DNA of 64,000 nt from DSCS01 sp035391585 (GCA_964574875.1 CAZNOX010000002.1:113678-177677); one strand, 5' to 3'. Counted from the stretch's first letter, positions 41,185 through 50,032 are shown. A program made the numbers and translations. The notes: generated from the letters alone by a model not told the origin.

Positions 41185-43472
41185 CATTCCGTACAGGGCT
41201 GGCCTCCCTGGTCCTGGCTGTGCTCCTCTTCTCAGCAGCCTGGGGAAGCCCGTGGCCGCTTTTCGATGATAATCTCTATCCCTGGAAGAGCCTCTCCCTT
41301 TTAGACGGGACAGATGCGTGGCGCGAGGAACAGCTGGCGGAGTGGGGGCAGGCGTCCCGCTTCCCCTGGGAATGGGCTTCTGAAAAGAAGGAGGCGGACA
41401 AGGGGGCAGTTGTGACCCTTTATAATACGGCCTCTCTCTTTGACATCGATGTCTTTTACGGAAGAGAGGGATTCCCCGAAGGACGCCGTCTTCCTCTTTT
41501 TCAGGGGAATAATTACAACCTGACGTTCAACGGGACGCCGCTCTATTCAGACGACTATCTGTACAGGACGGGTTCCGTCAGGGATAAAATCGATCTTTTG
41601 ATCAACAAAGAGACCGAGGATTTCCGGATCGAAGCGGAACTCTCTGTGGAATCGGGGGAAAATTTTGAAAACGAGGGAGCCTCCCTTTCCTTTGATCATC
41701 TCTCCGTGGTCTATGAGAAGGGGACCCGGCTCACCGTGGGGAAGATCACCCCGTTCTTCGGCCCCTATCTTCTGGATAAGAAAGATGAGGGGATCGCAGG
41801 CTTTGAAGTGAAGACCACCCTGGGCGGAGTGGGGCTCCATTTTGTCGCGGCCCGCCCCGATGTCCCTCTTGATTTCACACAGGCCGGGTCCCACACGATT
41901 TCCCTCGACCGGTCACAATGGGAGAGCGGGGATGTCATCTATCATTTTCCCAAGCCTTTTGACTATTTTGAAGTCGAGGAGGTCCCTGCTGTTGTCTATG
42001 AGATCAGTGAGTCGGGAGGGGACGTCTTGACACGGGATATCACCTCGCTGTGCACCATCACGCACAGTGATGTGATCATTCCCGCTGCAGCCCTGACTCC
42101 CGGGTCTCTCCGTGTGGAGATCCGTTACACCGATGAACGGAGCGGGGCCCGTCAGCAGATGTATATCAATGCGTTCAACCTGGAAAAAGAGTGGCCCTGG
42201 GGGTTGTCGGCGGCGGTGGCCTATGTGGACCTTCATAATGATACCCATTCTGTGGAAAACACACAGGGGCTCACAGGGCCACTGGATTCAAATATCTGGA
42301 GTTTCCGTGCCTCTTTCGAGAAGGGTCTCTTCCGGGGTACGGGACAGTATGCTGTCTCCAAGATCGTCCCGGATGATAACCTTTATGATGACCGGGAGAT
42401 CGATTTCATCGCGTTTGTCACCGGATCGGCCGGCCTGGGCCCCCTCCTTCTGGAAGGGGAGTATGCCCGGATGGGAGCCGATTTTCTCCCCAATGTCCTC
42501 TCGCTTCGCGACAAATGGAAGCTCTATACGGACAGAGAGGGGGATTTCACATGGAACTATGAAGAGGAGATGCCCCTGGGTGTGGAAGGCGTCCGGGTCA
42601 GGGTCACCCTTGACGGAGCGGTGAAACAGAGTGTGACCTTCAGCCGGATGACCGACCTGGAGAGCCGGTATATGCAAAATGATGATTATGCCTCATACGA
42701 CCGTTTTTACCTGCCTTATTACAGCCCCACGGGAAACGAGTACCGTCTCTACGGAGAAGGGATCTCAGACGGGCAGGAGACGACGCTTCTCTCCTGGAAC
42801 GGAACCTGGAAAAACCTCTCCGCATCTGTCGCTTACACGTCAGAAAAGGATGATGACCTGGTGGTCTCTCCCCTGAAAAAGCAGATGAAGAGCGTGGTCA
42901 TCGAGTCGACGTGGGAAAACTCCTTTGTGACGATGACCGCCTCTTATGAAAAGAGCCGGGACAAGATCTATTTCAGCCCCGAGGAGAGCGGGTTTGTCTA
43001 TCAGAATGAGGACGAGACCCTTTCGCTGAAAGGATCCGGACATTACAAGATCCCCCTTCCCTCGCACTTTGCCCTCAAGCTCCTGGGAGAGGGGGAATAT
43101 GTCAAAGATGCTGATTCCATCTTCGAAGAGTGGCGGGCGCTCATGTTCCGTGAAAGGATCTTGCCCTTTGACCGGGTGGACGAAGACCTTCTCCGTTTAC
43201 GGTACGGATATCAGCTCTTCTACCAGTTTCATGAATCGTCCTACCTCATGGCCTATTATCAGCGTGAGGAGAGCCGTGGTGAAAACTCCCTGGGCGGGGC
43301 TTCTCTGGACTACTATTCGTATGAGCGGGGGATCAAATTCTTCTCCGACTTCGGAGAAGAGAAGTTCAGGTTCGCTGCCTTCTATGACGAGTATGAACTC
43401 CGGTTCAGCCATTGGAGCCCCTGGGATTACTCTTACAAACGTATCGGGGCTTTGCTGGAGATGAGATTTTAA
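41181..43472 (+). CDS. Large outer membrane beta-barrel protein
   Basis: A 763-residue exported protein. A signal peptide (LASLVLAVLLFSAAWGSP) is followed by an N-terminal domain and then long runs of amphipathic strands separated by Gly/Asp/Asn turns. It ends in Phe (GALLEMRF), as barrels do. Aromatic girdle residues are frequent. No TonB box or plug domain is obvious. The only Cys is near residue 290, in SLCTITHSD. It is translated with the preceding lipoprotein (4-base overlap). Its stop codon overlaps the convergent stop of the uracil-DNA glycosylase gene. The role is unknown. Confidence 0.78.
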   Translation: MTFRTGLASLVLAVLLFSAAWGSPWPLFDDNLYPWKSLSLLDGTDAWREEQLAEWGQASRFPWEWASEKKEADKGAVVTLYNTASLFDIDVFYGREGFPEGRRLPLFQGNNYNLTFNGTPLYSDDYLYRTGSVRDKIDLLINKETEDFRIEAELSVESGENFENEGASLSFDHLSVVYEKGTRLTVGKITPFFGPYLLDKKDEGIAGFEVKTTLGGVGLHFVAARPDVPLDFTQAGSHTISLDRSQWESGDVIYHFPKPFDYFEVEEVPAVVYEISESGGDVLTRDITSLCTITHSDVIIPAAALTPGSLRVEIRYTDERSGARQQMYINAFNLEKEWPWGLSAAVAYVDLHNDTHSVENTQGLTGPLDSNIWSFRASFEKGLFRGTGQYAVSKIVPDDNLYDDREIDFIAFVTGSAGLGPLLLEGEYARMGADFLPNVLSLRDKWKLYTDREGDFTWNYEEEMPLGVEGVRVRVTLDGAVKQSVTFSRMTDLESRYMQNDDYASYDRFYLPYYSPTGNEYRLYGEGISDGQETTLLSWNGTWKNLSASVAYTSEKDDDLVVSPLKKQMKSVVIESTWENSFVTMTASYEKSRDKIYFSPEESGFVYQNEDETLSLKGSGHYKIPLPSHFALKLLGEGEYVKDADSIFEEWRALMFRERILPFDRVDEDLLRLRYGYQLFYQFHESSYLMAYYQREESRGENSLGGASLDYYSYERGIKFFSDFGEEKFRFAAFYDEYELRFSHWSPWDYSYKRIGALLEMRF

Positions 43473-44110
43473 CGGATATAGTCCAGGGCTTTGATCATAT
43501 CCTCTTTGAACGCGGGAATAAAAGAGGCTCCGTTGGGGCGGATGAGAAATGAGGGATGAAAGGTCAACAGAAGAGGGAACTCTCCGTGGCGCGTCATCCG
43601 TCCGTGCTCTTTTGTGATCCGGATATCCTTTTCTCCGCTGAGGATCGTTCCGGGGACTTTTCCCAGAGCAACGATAAGGCGCGGGGAGAGGATCTTCAGC
43701 TGTCTTTCCAGATAAGGAAGGCAGGCCCGGACAGCCTCTTCACGGGGGTTCTCGTTATTGAAAGGCCGGCATTTGACAATATTGGCGATATAGAGATGAG
43801 CGGGATCCGCCCCGGCCTCGTCCAGGACTTTTCGCAGGAGACGTCCCGCCCGTCCTACGAAAGGGCGTCCTGATTCGTCTTCTTCTCTTCCCGGGCCTTC
43901 CCCCACAAAGACCAGGCGCGCAGTCAATGGGCCTTCTCCGAAGACCGTGTGAATACGGTCAGGAGCGTAAAGGCAGTTCCGGCATCGGGCGACCTCAGCC
44001 TGGAGAGCCTCCCACTCATCCCGGGGCCCGCCTGAAGGGATTTTCTTTAAAGGTGAATATTTCAGCCCGTTCCAAGCGATCCATTTTTCATAAAAGGTTT
44101 TGTTTCCCAT
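43469..44110 (-). CDS. udg: Uracil-DNA glycosylase, family 4
   Basis: Removes uracil from DNA using an iron-sulfur-stabilised fold. The 213 residues have CRNC and later Cys in IVKCRPFNN and RACLPYL, the four likely cluster ligands. Motif 1 is VFVGEGPGREEDESGRPFVG, followed by GRAGRLL, and motif 3 is LLTFHPSFLIRPN. ATG 44110 (MGNKTFYEKW) is chosen. The longer frame would run into the promoter. There is no ribosome site, and a TATAAT box ends 7 bases before this ATG, so the transcript is probably leaderless. Confidence 0.92.
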   Translation of the reverse strand: MGNKTFYEKWIAWNGLKYSPLKKIPSGGPRDEWEALQAEVARCRNCLYAPDRIHTVFGEGPLTARLVFVGEGPGREEDESGRPFVGRAGRLLRKVLDEAGADPAHLYIANIVKCRPFNNENPREEAVRACLPYLERQLKILSPRLIVALGKVPGTILSGEKDIRITKEHGRMTRHGEFPLLLTFHPSFLIRPNGASFIPAFKEDMIKALDYIR

Positions 44111-44117
44111 GCCGGTG

Positions 44118-44146
44118 ATTATAACAGAGCGGAGAAAAGAGCGCAA
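44118..44146 (-). promoter_or_regulatory. Promoter abutting the udg start (leaderless)
   Basis: Minus-strand TTGCGC (44141-44146), 17-base spacer, TATAAT (44118-44123), then 7 bases to the ATG. The -35 box lies in the T-tract of the preceding terminator. Confidence 0.65.
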
Positions 44147-44178
44147 AAGAAAAAGCCCGCTTCAGTGAAGCGGGCTTT
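44144..44178 (-). terminator. Rho-independent terminator after the DUF4097 gene
   Basis: On the minus strand AAAGCCCGCTT pairs with AAGCGGGCTTT around a five-base loop (44152-44178), followed by TTTTTCTTTT. Confidence 0.9.
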
Positions 44179-44205
44179 GACAGAAAGGGAGGTGCGGTCG
44201 GGCCG

Positions 44206-45699
44206 TCAGGCCTTCACGTCCTCTTGGGTCTGGTTGAACTTGAGAAGAGAGACATCGAGGTCTCCGGAGACGCTGGAGAAACTTTTCTCGTCGATCCGGC
44301 TTCCCCTGAAGGTCGCATCCCCGCTCACAGAGTTTCCTCGAAAACGGCTGAACGAACAGTCTTCACCGGAGATGTCTCCGCTGGTGGAACGGAAATCCAC
44401 AGAGTCTGCCGAAATTTTCCGGAAATAGAAATCTCCGCTGACTGTGGTGAAAAGGCCCTGATCGATGGTGATCGATTCTCCTTTGACGTCACCGCTTGTG
44501 GTCTTTAACGTCAGCTCAGAACTCTTCATGTCGGAGATCTTGATGTCCCCGCTCACTGTGGAAAGGGCCATTTTCCCGGGAAAACGGAGATCTTTGATAT
44601 AGATGTCTCCACTTGTGTTTTTCAGATTCAGCTCTTGCCCTTTGAGTTCAAACAGGGTGATGTTCCCGCTGAGAGTCTCCAGGACGAGAGCGTCGCTCTC
44701 CACCCGTGAGACATTGATGCCTGAGGAGAGCCCTTTGACGGAGATCTTTTCCATGGCAGGGACTTCGACGATGAATTTGACGGAGAGGCGTTTGACCGAG
44801 CGTGATATCTGTTCATTGATCTCCAGGGTCTTCCCTTTTTGCTTCATGACGATCTTGTATCCGCTTTCGGGGACAACCTTCTTGATGACCGTCACTTTCA
44901 CCTGATTTCCGTTGGCCGGTAGAAAGTCCACCGAAGAGGAGGCCATGGAGAGGTCGATCATATCGACACTCTTATAGTAATAGGTCTCTATGGAGGGTTC
45001 GCCTGCCTCGTCGTCGGAATATCGTGTGGTTGTGATATGGATCCCGTTGTCTCCTTTGATAATGGTGAAATCCGGTACTTTCTCCGCCAGAAGGTCGTTG
45101 AGAGAGCTCCTGAGAATATCGGTTTCACGGAAAGCGGATTCCAGGGAGTGAGAGACAGCTTTCCGTGTGATGAGGCTGATCAGTTTGCCCAGAAGCCCCA
45201 GCCGGACCTCTTCGCCGTCTTCTTTGATGACGATCCCTTCTCCGGAGATGTCGACTTTCTCATCGTCAGATGTGATAAAGACCCCTTTATCGGAGACTTT
45301 GACCACATTACCGTCATTGCGGATATAGAGTCCGGAAGCGCTTTTCTCGATGATATTATGGCCGTTCCTGGTCTCGATCTTGTATTCACCGTTTTTAAAC
45401 CAGATCCGTCCTTCAGGACGCTGGAGCGTAAAGCTGCATGCGGCAGGAAGGATGAGCCGGCTGATGACTGTGTCAGGCTGGGTTCCTTTGAGAAGGATGG
45501 TCTCTTTCGAGAGGCTGGCTTTAAGCGGGCCGCTCTCCACAGTCATGTTCTTTGTCTCTTCAAAGACGATGGTCTCGACCCGGCTGACGTTTTCAAACTT
45601 CAGCGTGTATGTGGAACCGGGAAGAGTCAGGACCGTGCTGGCGGCGAACACCGGCAAAATGGATATGAGAAGAAATCCGATCAAAGTGATCTTTTTCAT
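44206..45699 (-). CDS. Secreted DUF4097-type beta-helix protein with SGD repeats
   Basis: A 497-residue exported protein. A signal peptide (KKITLIGFLLISILPVFA) is followed by a beta-rich N-terminal region and, from about residue 320, a DUF4097-type right-handed beta structure. That part repeats a T/V-SGD phrase about every 20 residues: ETLSGNI, KNTSGDIYI, STVSGDIKI, KTTSGDVKG, TTVSGDFYF, RSTSGDISG, NSVSGDATF and SSVSGDLDV. Such proteins are called putative adhesins but have no proven role. GGAAAGGAG lies before the ATG. It is transcribed alone. Confidence 0.85.
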   Translation of the reverse strand: MKKITLIGFLLISILPVFAASTVLTLPGSTYTLKFENVSRVETIVFEETKNMTVESGPLKASLSKETILLKGTQPDTVISRLILPAACSFTLQRPEGRIWFKNGEYKIETRNGHNIIEKSASGLYIRNDGNVVKVSDKGVFITSDDEKVDISGEGIVIKEDGEEVRLGLLGKLISLITRKAVSHSLESAFRETDILRSSLNDLLAEKVPDFTIIKGDNGIHITTTRYSDDEAGEPSIETYYYKSVDMIDLSMASSSVDFLPANGNQVKVTVIKKVVPESGYKIVMKQKGKTLEINEQISRSVKRLSVKFIVEVPAMEKISVKGLSSGINVSRVESDALVLETLSGNITLFELKGQELNLKNTSGDIYIKDLRFPGKMALSTVSGDIKISDMKSSELTLKTTSGDVKGESITIDQGLFTTVSGDFYFRKISADSVDFRSTSGDISGEDCSFSRFRGNSVSGDATFRGSRIDEKSFSSVSGDLDVSLLKFNQTQEDVKA

Positions 45700-45751
45700 A
45701 CAGGCTCCTTTCCTTTATTATCTATGAGACAGATGGCGCCTGGAGATTGTT

Positions 45752-46900
45752 TCATGAGTGCGGCGAGAGCCATTCAAGGGGAGAAAGAGGACGGGCTTCT
45801 TTTCGGATCTCAAAATGGATCAGCGGAACATCGGAGAGGATGTCCCGTCCTGTGAGTCCGAGGATATCCCTGGGGGAGACCACATCTCCTTCAGAGACCC
45901 GGGCAGAGACAAGGTTGGAGTAGATTGTAAAATAGTTGTCTCCGTGGTCCAGGATGATCATGGTCCCGAAACTTTTAAAAGGACGGGCGTAGATGACCTT
46001 TCCTCCGGCCACAGCCCGGACAGGAGTCTTAAAAGCAGCGGAGATATCGATCCCGTCATTGGTGAGGACTGTCTTGTAGGTCGCATCGATATTCTTCCCG
46101 AAGTTCTGAAAGACAGTCCCCTGAACGGGCCATGTGAGAATGCCCTTCAGGTCGGCAAAACGGACAGACGCATCGTATGTGGACCCCTTCTTTTCAAGAT
46201 CCCGGATGAGGCCGGTCAACGCTTCCTTCTGTTTTTCGAGTTCTGAGGCCAACTGGGTGTAGTATTGCTTTTTGGAACGGATGGAGGAGAGGGCTGCCGA
46301 CTTCTCCCGGTCCAGCCGGGCGAGTCTCTTCTCAGCGACTTTTGCGCTGAGCAGATTGTAAGTGAGACGTTCCAGGGCCGAGGATTTTTCTTCGCGGATA
46401 TATCCCAGTTCTTTCATGGTCCGGACATTCTCCATGAGGACATAGTAGTTGAAATGGCCGAGTATCCTGAGAAGGGCAGAATCGCGTCCGGCGAGTATCC
46501 CGGTATCCGGCATAAAAGGCTCCATCTGCGCTTTTTTCCAGTTCAGAAAAGAGCGGGCGAAGACCGCCTTGAGAAAAAGAGAGAGTTTTTCACCTCGGGC
46601 CTGAAGCCGGGCCCCCTTTTCGTCCAAAAGGTTCAACTCGTCTTCAGTGGTGCTCACCCGTTTTTCAAGACGGGCCTTTTCTTCACGGGCGGTGTCGATC
46701 CTCGACTGGAGTTTCTGCAGCTGCTCAAGAAGGTCTCCTTCCTTGACGGAGAAGTATTCCGTTTTCTCGCGGCTTTCCCGAAGCTGCTGTTCGATCTCGT
46801 CGAGTTCCTTCTGTTTGGCTCTGATCTCGTCTCCAAGAGATTGCGGGAAAAGAGGCAGAGCCGTGCAGAAAAGAAGAAGCGCTGTAAAAAGAACCCTCAT
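45752..46900 (-). CDS. EnvC-like murein hydrolase activator
   Basis: A 382-residue periplasmic protein. A signal peptide (RVLFTALLLFCTALPLFPQ) leads into two long coiled-coil stretches (about 22-105 and 175-235) and a C-terminal LytM/M23-type domain (about 250-382). The zinc ligands of an active M23 peptidase are degenerate: NDGIDIS in place of HxGxD, and PLIHFEI with only one His of HxH. That is typical of EnvC, which activates amidases and is driven by FtsEX. No ribosome site is present; the ATG lies one base after the ftsX stop, so it is translationally coupled to ftsX. Confidence 0.9.
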   Translation of the reverse strand: MRVLFTALLLFCTALPLFPQSLGDEIRAKQKELDEIEQQLRESREKTEYFSVKEGDLLEQLQKLQSRIDTAREEKARLEKRVSTTEDELNLLDEKGARLQARGEKLSLFLKAVFARSFLNWKKAQMEPFMPDTGILAGRDSALLRILGHFNYYVLMENVRTMKELGYIREEKSSALERLTYNLLSAKVAEKRLARLDREKSAALSSIRSKKQYYTQLASELEKQKEALTGLIRDLEKKGSTYDASVRFADLKGILTWPVQGTVFQNFGKNIDATYKTVLTNDGIDISAAFKTPVRAVAGGKVIYARPFKSFGTMIILDHGDNYFTIYSNLVSARVSEGDVVSPRDILGLTGRDILSDVPLIHFEIRKEARPLSPLEWLSPHS

Positions 46901-46901
46901 A

Positions 46902-47768
46902 TTATCTGAAAAACCGGTTGATGGCCTTCTCGGTTCCCAGAAGGGCCAGAAGAATGGTCAGCCCGCCTGCGATCAGGAGCTCTTCCCGCGGGATGAACAC
47001 CAGACCCGGGAAACGGGTCCGGGCCATGGAGAAAAGATAGCGTAAAAGCCCGAGGCTTCCTCCGAAGGAAAGGAGCGCATAAAAGAGGGATTCGATGTAA
47101 AAGGGAGTGCGGATATAAAGTTTTGTCCCTCCCACGATCTCCATGATCTCGATCTCATCTCTGAGAGGGTAGAGTGTGGCTTTAAAAACGGCCACCCAGA
47201 GAGTGAATGTCACCAGAAAGAGAGCTCCCAGGAGGAAGAGGGAGAAGAGCTCGGCCCCCTTTGAGATCCGGAGAAGGGCAGAAAACCATTCCCCGGGGTA
47301 GATCACATCGCTGACCTCTTTGCGCTGTTTCAGCGCTGATGCGAACCCTTTGACATGGGTGAGGTCTTCCAGGCTCATACGGGTCTGGATCGTCAGTGTG
47401 GGGGGAAGGGGGTTTTCCCCGAGGAGTTCCACAGCTGAAGCCAGCGTCTCGTCCTGGGCGGCGAAGGCATTGAGGTTCTCCGTTTCATCCCGATAGGTGA
47501 TGTTGCGGATCCCCACCGAGCCGTTGCCGCGGATAAATGCGATAAGATCAGAGACCTCATCTTCCGGAAGCCCTTTTTGCAGGATCACTTCAAGACGGGC
47601 CCGTGAAGCGAAAGAATCGAGCCCCGTGTCGATATTGGCTCTTGCCAGGAGAAGAAGAAAATTGAGGGAGATCAGGATAAAAAGAGAGAGGACCAGGGGC
47701 CAGGATGTGTGGCGGTGACGGATGATGTTTCTCAGTCCCAGCCGTATGAGAAAAAAGAGTTTAATCAC
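46902..47768 (-). CDS. ftsX: Cell division protein FtsX
   Basis: A 288-residue permease-like partner of FtsE. The first membrane helix lies at about residues 20-40 (TSWPLVLSLFILISLNFLLL), followed by a periplasmic domain that contacts EnvC and then three helices in the C-terminal half (LLGALFLVTFTLWVAVFKAT, ESLFYALLSFGGSLG, LLIAGGLTILLALLG). EIMEIVGGTKLYIRTPF is the FtsX-type cytoplasmic loop. The start codon is GTG at 47766-47768, with GGAGGAGGG upstream, overlapping ftsE by 8 bases. The longer frame is not supported. Confidence 0.93.
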   Translation of the reverse strand: MIKLFFLIRLGLRNIIRHRHTSWPLVLSLFILISLNFLLLLARANIDTGLDSFASRARLEVILQKGLPEDEVSDLIAFIRGNGSVGIRNITYRDETENLNAFAAQDETLASAVELLGENPLPPTLTIQTRMSLEDLTHVKGFASALKQRKEVSDVIYPGEWFSALLRISKGAELFSLFLLGALFLVTFTLWVAVFKATLYPLRDEIEIMEIVGGTKLYIRTPFYIESLFYALLSFGGSLGLLRYLFSMARTRFPGLVFIPREELLIAGGLTILLALLGTEKAINRFFR

Positions 47769-48414
47769 GGATACGGCCCTCCTCCAGTTCGATCCTCCGG
47801 AACGGGTAACGGTCCACGAGGTTATAATCGTGGGTCGCCATGACAACGGTGGTCCCGTTGGCATTGATCTGCTTCAGAAGGTCCATGATCGTGGACGAGA
47901 GTGACGGGTCCAGGTTCCCCGTGGGCTCATCGGCAAGGATGATCCGGGGTGACGTGACAAGGGCTCTTGCGATGGCTGTACGCTGCTGTTCTCCCCCGGA
48001 AAGCTGGTAGACCGGGGTCTTGATCTTGTGCCCCATGTGGAGCGTGGACAGGATGTCAAGGATGCGGCCGTGGGCGACAGAGGGGGTGAGCCCCACGACA
48101 TTGGCTGCCAGGGCCATGTTCTCATAGACGGTCTTTGTCAGGATGAGCTTGAAGTCCTGAAAGACGACTCCGATCTTCTGGCGGAGTTGCGCCCGTGCCC
48201 GATGGGACATCCTGCGGACTTTTTTCCCGAAGACATAGAGTTCTCCGCGAGTGGGGCGTTCTTCACCATAGATCAGCTTGAGAAAAGTGGATTTCCCTGC
48301 ACCGCTGGGCCCGGTGAGAAAGACGAATTCCCGGTCGCTGACCGTGATATTGATATCTTTCAGGGCCGGCCATGTTTTCAAATAGGTCTTATAAAGATGG
48401 CTCATGCGGATCAT
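47761..48414 (-). CDS. ftsE: Cell division ATP-binding protein FtsE
   Basis: A 217-residue ABC ATPase that, with FtsX, drives septal wall hydrolysis through EnvC. Walker A is GPSGAGKSTFLK, the Q-loop is VVFQDFKLILTKTVYENMAL (the DFKL phrase is typical of FtsE), the signature is QLSGGEQQRTAIARAL, Walker B is IILADEPTGNLDP and the switch His is in MATHDYN. There is no ribosome site before the ATG. A TATGAT box ends 6 bases upstream, suggesting a leaderless operon mRNA. Confidence 0.95.
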   Translation of the reverse strand: MIRMSHLYKTYLKTWPALKDINITVSDREFVFLTGPSGAGKSTFLKLIYGEERPTRGELYVFGKKVRRMSHRARAQLRQKIGVVFQDFKLILTKTVYENMALAANVVGLTPSVAHGRILDILSTLHMGHKIKTPVYQLSGGEQQRTAIARALVTSPRIILADEPTGNLDPSLSSTIMDLLKQINANGTTVVMATHDYNLVDRYPFRRIELEEGRIRD

Positions 48415-48420
48415 ATTCTC

Positions 48421-48448
48421 ATCATACCAAAAAAGTACGGTTCATCAA
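48421..48448 (-). promoter_or_regulatory. Promoter abutting the ftsE start (leaderless)
   Basis: Minus-strand TTGATG (48443-48448), 16-base spacer, TATGAT (48421-48426), then 6 bases to the ATG at 48414. Transcription should begin at about the first base of ftsE. Confidence 0.65.
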
Positions 48449-48462
48449 TAGGGAATAGGGGC

Positions 48463-48491
48463 TTTACCTTTTTTTTATTTCTTTTTATAAT
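48463..48491 (+). promoter_or_regulatory. Promoter of manC
   Basis: TTTACC (48463-48468), 17-base T-rich spacer, TATAAT (48486-48491), then GAAAGGAG before the ATG at 48518. It is divergent from the ftsE promoter. Confidence 0.6.
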
Positions 48492-48517
48492 AAAGGAAGG
48501 CGAAGAAAGGAGACGAT

Positions 48518-49879
48518 ATGACATTTCTCATTTTAGCAGGGGGAAGCGGGAAAAGGCTCTTCCCCTTAAGCCGTGAAAAGTATCCCAAGCAGTTTCTCTC
48601 TCTCACAGGAGAACACACTCTTCTGGAAGAGACTCTTCTGCGCACAGACGGGAAGCCTTGTCTTGTGATCGGGAGCCGCTTGAGCTGTCATCTTCTGCAG
48701 AAGGCTGTGGATGACGTGAACGCTCATGAGCGCTGTGATGTGATCGGGGAGCCTCTTCCCAGGAACACGGCTCCGGCTATTCTCCTGGGATTATCCCGTC
48801 TTCCTGACTCTGCCGTTGTCACGGTGATGCCCTCGGACCACTATATTCAGGACAGGGCGGCTTTTCGCAAAAGCCTCAGAAGCGCTGAAGAGCTGGCCCG
48901 GGACGGGTACATCACCACCCTGGGGATCACCCCGGACAGGCCGGAGACAGGATACGGTTATATCCGCAAGGGAGCTCCCCTGAACAAGGGTTTTCAGGTC
49001 TCATCCTTCACAGAGAAACCCGATCTCCCCACGGCCCGGAACTATCTCAGCAGCGGAGAGACATTCTGGAATTCGGGGATGTTTGTCTTTGAAAAAAAGG
49101 TTCTGATCCAGGAGGTCAAGTCGCTTCATCCCGGGCTTTACCGCTTTTATTGTGAGATCAGTCAGGCCGGCCCCGGGGAATGGGAAAAGATCTATGAACA
49201 GGCTCCCGACATCTCCATCGATTATGCCGTCATGGAGAAGACAAAGAGAGCGGCTGTGGTGAGCGGGGATTTCGGCTGGACGGATATCGGAAGCTGGGAG
49301 GCCCTGAAAAGACTTCTTGAACCCGGAGAGGATAACGCCGTGCTCTCCACAGAGCTCTATGCTGAGGGGAGCCGGGACAATCTGGTGATCACCGATCATA
49401 AAAGCGTGGGCCTCATCGGGGTTTCGGGCACGGCTGTGGTGGATACCGGCGATTTTCTCTTTGTCGGCGATCTCAGCCGGTCCCAGGAGGTCAGAGCCCT
49501 GGCTGCCCGCGTCAGAGAGAAAGAGCCGGGGAAGGCGGAGGCTCACAGGGATGAAGTGCGCCCCTGGGGAAGCTTTGCCTCTTTGAGAGAGGAGAAGGGG
49601 TTTAAAGTGAAAAAGATCACCGTCTCTCCCGGAGAACAGCTCTCGCTTCAATACCACCACCACAGAGACGAAGACTGGATCATCGTCCGGGGAGAGGGGA
49701 TGATGACGCTGGGAGACCGCGAGTTTAAAGTCGTCCCGGGGGATCATGTCCATATCCCCAAAGAGGAGGTCCATACCATCGAGGGGATCACGGAGACCGT
49801 CTTTATCGAAGTGCAGCGGGGAGACGACCTGGGAGAGGACGATATCGTCCGCCTGAAGGACCGGTACGGGCGGTCCTGA
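48518..49879 (+). CDS. manC: Mannose-1-phosphate guanylyltransferase / mannose-6-phosphate isomerase
   Basis: Type II bifunctional enzyme making GDP-mannose for polysaccharide and glycan synthesis. The 453 residues contain the nucleotidyltransferase signature LAGGSGKRLFPLSREKYPKQ, FTEKPDL, NSGMFVF and DYAVMEKT. The C-terminal cupin isomerase has RPWGSF, PGEQLSLQYHHHRDEDWIIV and HIPKEEVHTIEG. The usual EHW in the cupin is EDW here, a mild change. GDP-mannose could feed the Wzz/Wza exporter at 14-17 kb. Confidence 0.95.
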   Translation: MTFLILAGGSGKRLFPLSREKYPKQFLSLTGEHTLLEETLLRTDGKPCLVIGSRLSCHLLQKAVDDVNAHERCDVIGEPLPRNTAPAILLGLSRLPDSAVVTVMPSDHYIQDRAAFRKSLRSAEELARDGYITTLGITPDRPETGYGYIRKGAPLNKGFQVSSFTEKPDLPTARNYLSSGETFWNSGMFVFEKKVLIQEVKSLHPGLYRFYCEISQAGPGEWEKIYEQAPDISIDYAVMEKTKRAAVVSGDFGWTDIGSWEALKRLLEPGEDNAVLSTELYAEGSRDNLVITDHKSVGLIGVSGTAVVDTGDFLFVGDLSRSQEVRALAARVREKEPGKAEAHRDEVRPWGSFASLREEKGFKVKKITVSPGEQLSLQYHHHRDEDWIIVRGEGMMTLGDREFKVVPGDHVHIPKEEVHTIEGITETVFIEVQRGDDLGEDDIVRLKDRYGRS

Positions 49880-49893
49880 TGTCCGTTAATGAG

Positions 49894-49940
49894 ACAGGTG
49901 TCCGGTTTTAAGACTATACGTCTTATTATCGGACACCTGT
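49894..49940. repeat. 47-nt hairpin / inverted-repeat element
   Basis: Two 21-base arms, the left starting ACAGGTGTCCGG and the right ending CGGACACCTGT, flank the loop TATAC. All but two positions pair, counting one G-T. No T-tract follows on the plus strand and no transposase is adjacent. It could end manC transcription or be a solitary REP/MITE-like element. Confidence 0.7.
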
Positions 49941-50032
49941 TCCTTTATTCCCTGGCTCGTTCTGAGCCCGCACCATTTTCTATCTTCTCACATTTCCATC
50001 AGTTAGGCCGGACGGCTCATCAGAGTCGATTT

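Noticed and set aside
43469..43472. Possible sequencing error at overlapping stops of the barrel gene and udg
   Set aside because: Both proteins end normally and TTAA serves as a stop on each strand, so the convergent overlap is real.
49894..49940. Remnant of a complete insertion sequence
   Set aside because: No transposase frame or target-site duplication was seen; only a single hairpin is present, so it is reported as a repeat only.
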